DNA of 64,000 nucleotides from positions 1,832,645 through 1,896,644 of the forward strand of contig NW_023503941.1 of NCBI RefSeq assembly GCF_014529535.1, in the 5' to 3' direction. Positions 11,606 to 22,085 of this stretch are shown piece after piece. The notes beneath the pieces were generated by a model, which did no database searches, had not been told where the DNA came from, and was given only the letters and a program-made list of their open reading frames with translations. Positions within the stretch are counted from its first letter, which is position 1. Each line of letters opens with the position of its first letter. Made by a program: the position numbers and the translations under genes. Origin of the DNA: Bradysia coprophila. Lineage: Eukaryota > Arthropoda > Insecta > Diptera > Sciaridae.

Positions 11606-12094
11606 AGTGGTGTTCTTGGACGAGAACAATAATAATGAATTGTCGCGGTTAGTTGATTTCATGCGCTACGATCAGCGGAGGTGAAAGCAATTAATGACTT
11701 GAATGGGTCAATTTCGATATCAATTTAATTCGATGTAATACCTAGTACTCTCTACAAGCCTCTCAAGAGTCTAATAAAACCGTGACGTCAGACGTCGAGG
11801 TTTAATTTACTTCTGGACTATCACAAACTAGGTGTATAAATCGCCTAAGAAAACCCTTCCGAAGTACAGGCTAAATAAGAACCGTGTCCTCATTATTCGA
11901 CTTATCAGTTTTTAATGTAAGAGAAAAACGACATGTCATTCATTTAAATTGAGGTACCCTGTTCCTCAATCACCTGACGTTTCCGCGTTGTCACTCTTAA
12001 TTTTTGTTTTAATTTCTGGTCCTTGAGGTAGTAGCGGTGAATTTTTTAAAGCTAAAAATCTGAGAAAAGTCCAACAAAAGCGTCCGTTTCTCGA
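11606..12094. other. no recognised feature
   Basis: No gene or clear repeat. A GTCACTCTTAA at 11989 and an inverted TTAAGAGTGAC near 12385 are too short to define an element. Confidence 0.35.
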
Positions 12095-12370
12095 CTAAAA
12101 TTGATGCAATTCACTGTAGCTAATCATTGACCTTGAGTGTTCATATTTGGATCTAATTTTTTCTTTCAGTCCATTCGCATCGAGAATGCAATAACATCTA
12201 CCAACCATTTTGCAATGATCTCGCAACGATTGGTACTTGTTATATGGCCAATTCACTTGCCGACACATCGACACATACTTACCAAATTCGATGGATCCAG
12301 AAGCGAAAACATTTTCCAACATCTCAAATTCTTGAAAAACAGATTTTATTTTTGATACATCGAGAAGCAT
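12095..12370 (-). CDS. hypothetical short open frame
   Basis: A 91-residue frame with balanced composition (for example GRCYCILDANGLKEKI). It lies just downstream of the Q-rich gene on the same strand, after an AATAAA on the minus strand near 12385. It has no recognised domain. It may be part of that gene's 3' region or a chance frame. Confidence 0.2.
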   Translation of the reverse strand: MLLDVSKIKSVFQEFEMLENVFASGSIEFGKYVSMCRQVNWPYNKYQSLRDHCKMVGRCYCILDANGLKEKIRSKYEHSRSMISYSELHQF

Positions 12371-12433
12371 TACAAAGTTTTATTTAAGAGTGACAAAATT
12401 CCACTCTTCGTCTCTGGTAAATTTTTTAGCGCT

Positions 12434-13196
12434 TCACGTGAAACGGATAGTGTTTTTCTTTATTGTCATGCGGGACAACTTTCCGTTGGCTAAACTGTAT
12501 GATCCAAAATACTCGGCTATCGGTGGTCGGCAAGTGCGACTTTTTTTGTGATCCGAACAGTTTCCAGTGTCATTTTCTAGCCCGGTCTCTGTCTGGGAAG
12601 ATAATTGGTGACTTGTACCTTCTCCAGATGGATTAAAGCGTTGCTTTTCATTTTCGATCTCGTTGTTTCGTGTCTGTTCATCCGGCGCGAACTGGTTTCC
12701 GGTGACCTGTTGTTGTCCGGTGTCGGTCCTTATTCTCTTTGATAGTCTACAAATTGGAGCCAACTCTAAATCTTCACCCGAGCTAGTCGCTGCAGATGAA
12801 ACAAAACGACGCTGCACTGCATTCTCATTGCCTTGGACTGATTGTTCCCATTCGACCTGGTTTCCAGTGTTCTCTTCCTGCTCCTCTGCTTCGTTGGTTT
12901 GTATTGGTAATGTATGATGCTTATTTTGGCGGACTCGAGTATTTTGTTTCCTGTTCCGTTTTGATTTTCCCTGCCCAACCATCATGTCTGTTAAGTGTGA
13001 TATGGTGTCTGTTAAGTGTGATATGGAATGAACCAGCTTGCCGAGAAATCGACCTGAAAAATAAAGTTTAACAAGTTCAAATCCATACAAAAACATAAAT
13101 TAATGCTTTGGCCTTACCGTTTTCTCGACTCTGTTTAAAATGGCATTTTGCTAAATCTCTGTCGGACAGACAGTCAAGGTCGTCGACGTCAGGAAT
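12434..13196 (-). CDS. Q/N/E-rich protein, 3' part of a spliced gene
   Basis: Two exons are supported on the minus strand: 13196-13118 and 13053-12434. The intron has a GTAAGG donor and a TTTTTCAG acceptor, and the phase-1 junction keeps the frame. The upstream exon follows a pyrimidine-rich tract ending TTTTAG, so at least one further 5' exon is missing and no start codon can be assigned. The visible 232 residues begin with an acidic segment (IPDVDDLDCLSDRDL), then a short LTDTISHLTDMM repeat, a basic stretch (GKSKRNRKQN), and a long hydrophilic Gln/Asn/Glu/Ser-rich region likely to be disordered. A basic stretch suggests a nuclear role, but I do not recognise the family. Any further 5' exons must lie above 13200, so the palindrome at 13300-13746 may sit in an intron. 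Confidence 0.6.
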
Positions 13197-13299
13197 CTAA
13201 AAGAAAAGAAAAAAAAATTGTCGTAATTGATATGCAACATTAATTTGCCAATAATTTTAGTACAATCTCTTTATCATGCCCGCACGTTAGTAAGCGGGC

Positions 13300-13746
13300 G
13301 TGACGCAAGACCACTACTAAAAATGTTTTAACAAAATTTTTTTGAGGACGGCGGAGCATATATTTACAGCAACTTTTTTACTTCTCCCCCTTATCTTACT
13401 TACAAAATAACTGATATCGCTGAGGGTGACGCATTGTGCGTCGTACGCAAAAATTTTATCTACAAATAATTGTGACAGAAAGTTTTACAAAAAGGAATTT
13501 GCGTCACAAGTGGCAGATGATTCGGCTTTCTTCCATGTAAATTCTTTCAGTACATTTTTTAACCATTTTTCTAACAATAGTTTCTTCAACATCTGCCACT
13601 TGTGACGCAAATTCCTTTTTGTAAAACTTTCTTTCACAAATTTTTTGAGTCAATTATTTGTAGATAAAATTTTTGCGTACGACGCACAATGCGTCACCCT
13701 CAGCAATATCAGTTATTTTGTAAGTAAGATAAAGGACTTGCGTCAC
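13300..13746. mobile_element. palindromic MITE, family P2
   Basis: A 447-bp palindrome bounded by inverted GTGACGCAAG motifs. The arms hold GGTGACGCATTGTGCGTCGT and its complement. The centre contains GCGTCACAAGTGGCAGATG with its inverted partner, closely resembling the loop-proximal motif of family P1 (10368-10876), so the two families look related although their termini differ. Confidence 0.8.
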
Positions 13747-13779
13747 ATTTACCCTTTAAGGGTTTTTTGACTGATACAT

Positions 13780-13935
13780 TAGACCCCTAAAACAAATTCT
13801 ATATTCGACGGTGTGTAACTGCTGCTTGAAAGGTATTAACGAATGTTAATCGTGAGAAATACTTCCGGTCTCCTAACAAAATGGCTACCGGCGGCCATGT
13901 TGGATTTTAGTAAAAGTGATGTATTTTGGGAAAAA
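13780..13935 (-). repeat. fragment of the Helentron-like family
   Basis: The reverse complement matches 37940-38060 and 54545-54660, including a GGCCGCCGG-type block beside CATTTTGTTAGGAG. Only an internal piece is present. Confidence 0.55.
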
Positions 13936-14736
13936 TGGTACCAAGAGAGTTTCTTTTAACAGAGAAGTAATTGGTTATGTGTCTGACGGCTTGTTTTACT
14001 ATAAAATTACTCGTATAGAATTAGCTTCATCGTGAAAGTGATAAGCTTGTATTTCTGTTGTCACTGTTTAAGTATGGTTTTCACTCAACAAAAAGGACTC
14101 CGTGAGAGAGCAAACTGTCAAATAAACAAAGCAAAAATTGAAAAAATGCAATTTTGTCTCTCACACCTTCGGGTGGCAAGTAAAATACTGTTATTAAAAA
14201 TGTCAAGTCAAGTCACATGGAGTACATTTTTGGTAAGTGGAAAACAAGCATTAGTCATTACGAATTATTGACAAATAAAATGGGCTTAAGTTGGTAAGTT
14301 TTTTGGAGGTTCAAAATCAGTTGTGCAACTGACAATTGCTGTTATTGTAATTACACTTTCATACTTTCATTACACTCGAGCACCAAACCACCGTCATAAG
14401 AAATTTGATGAAAAATAACGACGAATGGCAGTGAATAAAACTGACGAGTTTAACTTGTCATTCCGACGAAAAACAAAAAAAACTCTTACTTGAGACATCA
14501 CAACAACATTCAACTTTTGATTGGAAACTGTCGGATTTTCGTTCAAAATGGATGGACGATTGTGATTCGAAATGAAATGGACTAGATTTCGCTAAGTTCA
14601 AGTGGCACCATTTTGAAAATTTTCCGTGTCATACAAAGTCGTGGGCGATCTACACGAAACTCGGTGCTAAGAGAACCTTAACGCGGTACTATAAAGCTAT
14701 GGTGACATCAGTTTGCTGATACAATTGTACAGAAAA
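13936..14736. other. no recognised feature
   Basis: No gene. A weak inverted pair of GAGAGA-rich motifs is present near 14102 and 14158. Confidence 0.35.
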
Positions 14737-14845
14737 GTCAAAAAGTCACCGAACACGAGAACAATAGAACAACAGATATACGAACAATAGAACAATAGAA
14801 TTCGGTTCTTTTGTTCTATTGTTCTCGTGTTCGGCGACTTTTTGA
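14737..14845. mobile_element. 109-bp hairpin MITE
   Basis: Arms of about 35 bases (beginning GTCAAAAAGTCACCGAACAC) pair across a short AT-rich loop containing repeated GAACAATAGAA. No target duplication could be fixed. Confidence 0.6.
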
Positions 14846-15769
14846 CAGCACTGTATATTAATTGTCATATATAAATTCTGAAACAGTACTGTGCGTTCAA
14901 CTAAAAATCGTTAAGAGGGATTCTTTTGAAAATCCACCTATCAAAATCGGACCCATTTCGTCTGGGATGGATATATACATGGTTTGAAAGGTCTTTGCCA
15001 GTAGACCTCAAAACAGTCTCGAGCCACACCTGGTTGCTGGTGGAAGATCTTCGAAGTTGGAAAAATAGTGTTTTTCATCCGAATTTTTTGGCCGTTATAA
15101 ATGATCGTTCCGGGTGAGAGTGGGCTCGTTGAAAAGCTGAGTTCAAGTACTTTCGGGTCATGCCTAGTTTGATTAGATTCATTGATAGATGTTTGCAAAA
15201 ATTTGCAAGAAAAATTTTCAAAATCTGTGTAAACTTTAGACAGGTCTGGGGTGGTACTGATGACTCTTAATGTGAACCTAAGATGCTAGTCGTAACATAC
15301 ATTGTACTAAGCTTTCCGTTGATACCCCATTTGTAGTGCTGCCACACAAATGAGTATGCCAATCGATAAAACTCCATAAAAGATACAAACCTAGCAAAAT
15401 CTCGCTCTTATTCTTTAAAAACAGCGAAGATATCAACGTTTGAATGTCAATTCCCATACAAAAATTCAAAATGTCGGATTCGACCGCTTTTTTGTGCAGC
15501 GCTACAAGTCATACCACTAAACGCGTGGATAACAAGCAATGATAGCTTCACAGAGTTCGTAAAATCTTTCCATCACATCTACTCTAGCTAACTCTAGCGA
15601 AATTTTCAGTCTAACTTTAAGAGCGCTCACCCCTTTGTAAATTTGTAGCCTACATTAAGGCGGAAAAATATTCGTTTTTCGATGATTTCTCTGAACCAAA
15701 ATCTTTTTTCGAAAATGTAAAACCATTGGAGCACGCAAAAATGATAAATCTAATTTATTTATTCAAAGC
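14846..15769. other. no gene; contains a dispersed repeat at 15391-15540
   Basis: 15391-15540 matches 56625-56780 in direct orientation (both contain GATATCAACGTTTGAATGT). Nothing else was recognised. Confidence 0.5.
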
Positions 15770-18055
15770 GAAAAAAAAGACTGCTCACATACGGCGCAGT
15801 CAATAAAAAAACGATCTTTTCAATCAACAAATATTACAATAAATAAAAATCATCCGCTCTATTACTTCCTAAAGTTCCAAGAATACATGCCGCATTGCCT
15901 CTTTGTATAGCAATAGAAATTTTCTGCAACAGATAATCTTTGGAACGTGGCTCCCCTGACGCTCTCTTCATCAACGATCCCAACTTGTCAATAAATTTCT
16001 TTGTTTCTGGACCCATGCAACCTAATGATTCAAAGGCAAGGGGGGTAAATAAATAGTTTTCTTTAAGACGTATATAATGATTATGCTTAAATCTCTCCGC
16101 TTTATCTGTAATAGACCCTGCTTTCTTAGAGGATTCACTGATGTATGAAGGAGCCAAAGTATCACGTATTGTTACATCCCATAAAAGTGATTTTCCATGA
16201 CTCCACGGAACTACTGTCATACCATCAGGTCTTTTACCGTCGTCTCTAGAAATACCAGGTGGTTGCAAAATATTGGGAAATCCTGCAGAGGAAAATGCAT
16301 GACCAAAAATATTATTGACAGAATCGTGTTTAGCAATAATCCCTATCTTTAATTTGCACGATAAACCATGCAAACCGTCCTTCTTAACCACAGCACCACA
16401 ATTACACTTGTACTCTTCACACAACTGGGATCCTAAACGAAGACCAACAGCAATTCTCGCTGCATTGTTATCTAATAGTAAACCTAGTTGACTCGATGGG
16501 ACAACCTGCAGCCACTTTGAAGATTCTTTTGTAGATGACGCAAGTAGTCTAGCACGAGTAACAGGTTCACTAGAATCTAACATCTCGCTAAAACTGCTCC
16601 TAATCACCGGTAGGTCCCAGTTTCGTTGCACCTTTCTCATTTCATTATTATCTGGAATAAAATCGTTAGGAATGGTATCTACTATGCTTGAAATGTCATC
16701 ATCAATTATTCGCAAATTAAATTTACTCAAAATTTCATTCGACAAATCAGATGATGAATACACAGATGACAGATAGGCAGGCATTGCCAAGTCTTCAACT
16801 TTCCGAATCCCCAATCCACCAAAAACTAAAGGAAGAGAAGCTTGATCCCAAGCAAAATCAGACAACCTAACATTCGTAATCGCCTCAAGCGTAGAACGGA
16901 AAATCTCGTCAACACTTTTCAAACGATCGCGCAGCGAAAAAGTCCTGCAAGTACGCAACAAATAACTAAACCTACAGCTCCCTAAAGACTTCCTAAAAAT
17001 GCACAAAGCCGGATGAACATCCATTAATTTCAAACGGTCGCACATTATTCTCAACGATTCAACCTTGGAAGAAAAAACCCTCTCTAAACCTGACTCAAAA
17101 ACCGGAGACCCTAATATCTCAAGAAAAGACTCATCAACTCTCCTGATACCTGGCAACAATGCTGATATATCAGCATACATCCTAGCTTCGTCTTCAGTCG
17201 AAGCATTAACAAAAAAAAACCTCACATTTCTTTGTATTCAGCGGTAAAAAAGACAAAACACAAAAATCTAAAACTCTCCTAATATCGGCAAGTATCACTG
17301 ATAATTTATCAGCAATCGTTCCGTCATCTAAATACCAACCATTAAGCCTAGAAGAAAGAGAGTGCGTCATTCTCATAATACCAATACAAAAACCAGGGGG
17401 ACCCATTGGATCACCTTGTTGGTATCCTCTTCTTGACAGCAAAACCCCATCAAGATAATAGAGATTAGAGAAATGACTATAAGCCTGCTGCAACAAAGGA
17501 AGCAATTCTGGGCACACATCCCTAACTTCACCTAACATAAACTTCCTAAACAACATATTAAAAGCATTCCCAAAATCAAACTTAACCAACGCCATAGGTT
17601 CTTCATGTTCAGCTGTACAGAAACTACGTACTGCATGAACCAGAGCCTCAGCACCCCCTTTTACACCAAACCCAAACTGAAAAGGCTTCAGTTTTTCAAC
17701 TAAACTATCTCTAACATTAAAACACGCAACTTTACCTGTCAAACGCCTCCAAACGATTCCAACCGCTATAGGTCTCACATCGTCCTCGCCTTTCATAAGC
17801 GCGGTCAACGAAGCTCCAAAAAACACCTTAGTTATATCCCTCTGAACCTTACCATACTTAACAACATCAATCAATGAAGCTGTCGCCCTCAACAAACGGT
17901 TCGCAGAATCACCACAAGTAAAAGAAGTTAAATCTTTTAAATGTCGTGGTCGTAAACCACCTATCCCCCCTGAAGAACTTATCCCACTTGGAGAAACCTT
18001 TGCAGATTGTGTAAATTTGTGTAATCTGCACAGGTTTCTCCAAGTGGACCAAGTT
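15770..18055 (-). mobile_element. RLE-type non-LTR retrotransposon, 5'-truncated
   Basis: The minus-strand element carries a reverse transcriptase region followed by a restriction-like endonuclease, the order typical of R2/CRE/NeSL-type elements. Its 3' end is an AT-rich tail near 15740-15790 (AATAAATAAA). The 5' part of the ORF is missing. A 25-base inverted repeat (17984-18008 with 18023-18047) marks the truncated 5' end. It lies directly upstream of duplicated block B. Confidence 0.8.
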
Positions 18056-18057
18056 AT
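15834..18057 (-). pseudogene. RLE retrotransposon polyprotein (RT plus endonuclease), frameshifted
   Basis: The upstream frame (down to 17206) holds the RT motifs: RPIAVGIVWRRLTGK, motif A VKFDFGNAFN, motif B-like GYQQGDPMGP and the catalytic WYLDDGT. The second frame (17225-15834) continues the thumb region and then shows a CNC...H...C zinc knuckle, a KHDSVNN motif and RPDG...LLWDVT, matching the PD-(D/E)XK restriction-like endonuclease of R2-type elements. The frames overlap at 17206-17225 in a run of nine A on the plus strand, where one base of slippage separates them. With the missing 5' part, this copy is inactive. The frame break could also be an assembly error in the homopolymer. Confidence 0.85.
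17984..18047. repeat. 25-base inverted repeat at the retroelement 5' junction
   Basis: The arms match at 24 of 25 positions around a 14-nt loop. The inner arm lies inside the RT-upstream coding sequence, so the outer arm is probably an inverted copy made when reverse transcription ended (snap-back). Confidence 0.7.
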
Positions 18058-18976
18058 CACCCACAAACCAATTTTTCCTTTAAAAGTAGCACATTTTTGC
18101 ATGCTTTAAGAGTGATATCGCCAAAACTTGAACCAATTTTGGTGAAAATGAATACCATGGTTCGGCGATCCGTAACGTTTGAATCGTCTTTCAATTCTGA
18201 GAAATATGAATCTTTTACTTTTTCTGTTAGTTTTCCATTTTCGGAGTGAACACGTGAAAGTAATAGCATGTCAATGGGTCGTGAAAACAGTTTTCGGTGA
18301 TAGCTCGAGATAGAAATCTTTCTAAAATGTGAAATGTTGTAGGAATATAGGCCTCTGGCCGACCTTCAAAACGAGTATAATCATCGGTAAGGACAGCCAC
18401 CCGTTCTGGACTTATGACTAGAAAAATGGTGAATGTTTGGACAGTGCTGCTGGCTTGCAACAGAACTTTTCCTCGGAACTGACTATAGGGTGTTGTCGTT
18501 CATTCACAGTCAATAAATGGTCACCCAAGATGTAATTTGTACTTCACAAGAGGTCACGACCGTTCCCAGCTATGGAGAATGTGTCAAAAATCCAGTTTTT
18601 TCAAAAAAAAATTGTTTTAAGAATACATAGCTTGAGACCTTAACTAAAAACAGTTCGCCTTCGGCTCGTTCCGCAAACTTCACACTTGCCTAAACAAATT
18701 CGACCAATTCGTTTAATTTTGATCTACCGCAATTTCTACGATAATGTAAATTTCAACAAACCACCCTCGTCATAGGGCCAACTTTTTCAAATTTATTCAT
18801 CGCATATGCAAACGGCATTTTACCGGTTGACTGAATATAGTAACCTCTACCGACAAATATTCCCCACATTAATATAACCACTCACAACAAATAACTATCG
18901 ATCAATCGAACAGGTAACCAAGCATTTCCAGAAAGTCAAACGTTCATTGTCACTCGTCGACGTTGGAATCACAGCA

Positions 18977-20218
18977 ATGGTCGAACAACTGAAAAAACCG
19001 CAAATTATCGCACACATCGAAAAATCGGTAAACTTTTCGATATTCGACACAAAATGGATCCCCCTATCGGCCAAATTCGTTGTGATGGGCTCGAAACCGA
19101 ACGGAAATGGAATTGTGAAAATATTCGAATTGAACTCCGGCGATTTGGATTCGATCAAGGAATTCGAGGGTAAAGCGTCCTTTAAATGTGGCTCATTCAA
19201 CGCATCGTCGGTAAGAAGACCGCAACTAGCCGTTGGTGATTTTGATGGCAGATTGACGGTATTCGATTTGGAACGAACATCGGAGCCAACGTTTCAGGTC
19301 GAAGCGCACAAAGGCATCGTAAATTCCATTGATGCGATTGGTGGGGCGTCCGTTACATGTGGCGCTGCGGAAATATGTACTGGTGGCCGAGATGGTATTG
19401 CGTGATATCATTCTATCGATCTCAGTCTACGGAATATTTCTGAAAAAAAATGTTGATTGCAGGAACGGTAAAGGTGTGGGATCTCCGCCAAAATGATGGG
19501 CCCGTTGCGTGCATATCAACGGAAGAAAATGCCGACACCAGAGACTGTTGGTGTGTTGCATTTGGAGACTCGCATAACAATGATGAGCGAGCCGTTTGCG
19601 CTGGTTATGACAATGGCGACGTAAAATTATTCGATTTGCGGACAATGCGACAGAAATGGGACTGTAACGTTAAAAACGGTGTGTGCGGCATTGAGTTCGA
19701 TAGGCGAGACATAAAAATGAATAAATTGGTTGTGACAACACTGGAGGGAGGCCTTCATGTTTACGATTTGAGAACGCAGCACAGCGCCAAAGGTTTTGCT
19801 TGTGTGTCTGAGCGAGATGCTGGACGTTCACTTGGAACAAATGGAGTCATTTCCGGCGCTAAGTCTACGGTCTGGTGTGCAAAGCACCTGCCACAGAATC
19901 GAGACATTTTCGTTACGTGCGGAGGTTCTGGAGCTATTAGATTGTGGCATTAGTAAGGGAATGACGATTCTTGTCTTTGCCGTGTAATTCCTGCAATGTT
20001 CCCATTACAGCAACTACCCCAGTAAGAGGTGTAAAGAACTTTCTGATGGATCTCTGCAAGGTGTCGCCGGCACTTTAGACCTGCTACAGGCTGTTACCCT
20101 GTCCATGCAACCGATTCATTGTTTTGACTGGAGTCCCGATAATGCAGGACTGGCAGTATGCGGAGCATTTGATCAAACGATTCGTGTTCTAGTTACGACG
20201 AAATTAAATCTGTTTTGA
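18977..20218 (+). CDS. Wdr92: WDR92/Monad WD40-repeat protein, copy B
   Basis: Exons 18977-19394, 19463-19952 and 20011-20218, with exon lengths identical to copy A (418, 490, 208 nt), give 371 residues. Relative to copy A the differences I see are Leu to Val (SVNFSIF), Gln to Glu (TEENAD), Ser to Cys (KRCKE), Met to Leu (TLDLLQ) and Tyr to Phe at the last residue. Both frames and all splice sites are intact, so both copies may be expressed, and about 450 bp of upstream sequence is shared. Function is as for copy A: a WD40 co-chaperone adaptor. It is also possible that the two copies represent an assembly duplication of haplotypes, though the separate insertions argue for real paralogues. Confidence 0.95.
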
Positions 20219-20489
20219 GTTGTGTGGAAAGGGTGGCATTTCTTCATTGGCACGCAAAAAAAATGGAAAATTTTAAGTCCTTTGCAGCTCGAAGAGTTTC
20301 TTTTTGATTATTTATCGCTCAAAGCTTGAGGCTGTTAGCAATATTTTTAACCGTGATATAGGAGGAAACGCCCGGCTTGTCAATGAATGTAGATACATCT
20401 TCTTTACTCATTTCTGAGATAAGAGAATGTGAAAATTCGCAAAAAAAATGAATCTGATGCAATCCGAGGCTCAACCTGGAATAATTCAC

Positions 20490-20633
20490 GGCGTAGGGTA
20501 ATCTGGCACACCATTCAAATTGATTCTGTGCTAGATTAACCTCTAGGAGGCGAATCTGGCACAGTCATGACTTTTCGTTACATGTAGTAAAAGGACACAT
20601 ACTATGATCGTGTGTGCCAGATTCCCCGATGCC
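20490..20633. mobile_element. 144-bp MITE with 8-bp target duplication
   Basis: It is absent from the equivalent place in block A (near 9212). It is flanked by exact TAATTCAC duplications (20482-20489 and 20634-20641). The termini are GGCGTAGGG and its partner GGCATCGGG, each followed by AATCTGGCACAC; a third AATCTGGCACA lies inside. The 8-bp duplication with GG termini could fit Merlin or P-type elements, which remains unsettled. Confidence 0.8.
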
Positions 20634-21030
20634 TAATTCACTTCATTGATCGACTTCGTTATTTTGGTATCGAGGTTTCAAAAATATAATTTTTCACAAC
20701 GCAGTCGAGGAACCAGTCATTTCATTCACCTCAGCTGAAACTTCGGGAGCTTTCGTTGTGAAAAACGTTGTGTTGACCTCGAAGAAAAGTTGGAAAGTCG
20801 GATGACAACACTCTCGAAAAGCACTCTTGTGCCATTATTTTCAAAACCACAACAAAGTGACAGTTGCAAAGAGGAAAAAACGCTTTTGTTCACCCAATGG
20901 GAGAAAAATTTTCCCACGTAAACTGTCATCAGACAGAAAGAGAGATAGAAATAGCGTCAACAGAACACCACCTTCTCACGGCATTTCAGTGGAGAAAATT
21001 AGGTTATTCACGCCACACAGATGAAAATAA

Positions 21031-21485
21031 CTATTAATTGGGTATATCGAGTGCATGAATTGAATTTTATTTCGAATTACAATTGTACAGCGTATACGAC
21101 TGCCTACGGCTTGAAGTATTTCAATCTGCGTAATATCGGGTAAATATATCCCAACTGTTTCAATTCAATTATTCCGTCCGTGCATTCCTCGAAATAAACG
21201 TATGCACGCGCAGTGCTACACTTTGCCGAGTTTACATTTTTCTAAAGTTGTTCAAATATTCGAATTCAAATTACTGGTCGATAAAAAAACATTTTCTAGT
21301 TCATTTGAAGATTGAGTGTGGATAAAAATGCCAGATGTTTAAACATGAGAATTTTGCTTTTATTTACATTGTTAATCACGAAAATACCAAACTTGTGGCA
21401 CAATTTACACATCAGTCACAATCTGATCTAATCTGGGTGCCGATTCTCTTGTCATTCGTAGTTTGCCTGCCAATCAGTGCCTATT
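21031..21485. other. no recognised feature
   Basis: AT-rich sequence without a gene or clear repeat. Confidence 0.35.
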
Positions 21486-21632
21486 TTTCGTGAAATTTTC
21501 ATGAAATTCGTGAAATTTCGTGAAATTCGTGAAATTTAGTGAAATTCGTGAAATTTCGTGAAATTCGTGAAATTTCGTGAAATTCGTGAAATTTTGTAAA
21601 ATTCATGAAATTCGTAAATTTCACGAAATTAA
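21486..21632. repeat. minisatellite of GTGAAATTC/GTGAAATTTC units
   Basis: About a dozen head-to-tail 9-11-bp units. The repeated HEISRISRNFTNF-like open frame on the minus strand is a by-product. Confidence 0.85.
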
Positions 21633-22085
21633 TCAAATTTCTGCTAAAATCCAATGGGAACCGATTTTTGAAACAAAATACGAAGAGAACTTTTAGCGAA
21701 CGTTTCACTGTTTATCATTGTAGGTTTTTAAATGTTGTTACAAATAATGCAACAAATCCAAATTTGACCATTCGAGCCTTCCGTTGTCGGATTCCACAAT
21801 CCTTGAAAACGCAGTTGAACCATTGTTTTTACATATAAAAAATTAACAATGTCTACGGTGAAAGGTATGATCGGTCGTCGCCCTTTTGGGATCACACTTT
21901 GTTATATATGTGTGGTAAACGACTAAAATCTATGTTGAAGGAGCTCACGATTTAATTAGGAAATAAAAATATTCTAGATTAGTCTAATCGAGCGACAACG
22001 TCAGAAATATTGATTCTTCTCAAATCTTTCTCAATTTAATGACGTTGAACCTATTCGGTTCAACCGATCATTCATTTCAAATAAA
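21633..22085. other. no recognised feature
   Basis: No gene or clear repeat seen. Confidence 0.35.

Larger units (their letters stand above)
18106..21030 (+). repeat. segmental duplication block B (paired with 4460-9740)
   Basis: It begins at TTAAGAGTGATATCGCC, the terminus of the foldback family seen whole at 29284-31749, then runs through the WDR92 gene to about 21030. It lacks the hAT element of block A and has its own 144-bp insertion (20490-20633). Confidence 0.85.

Noticed and set aside
11989..12395. Possible element bounded by inverted TTAAGAGTGAC
   Set aside because: The 11-bp match is short, and orientation is opposite to the foldback termini at 29284 and 31749.
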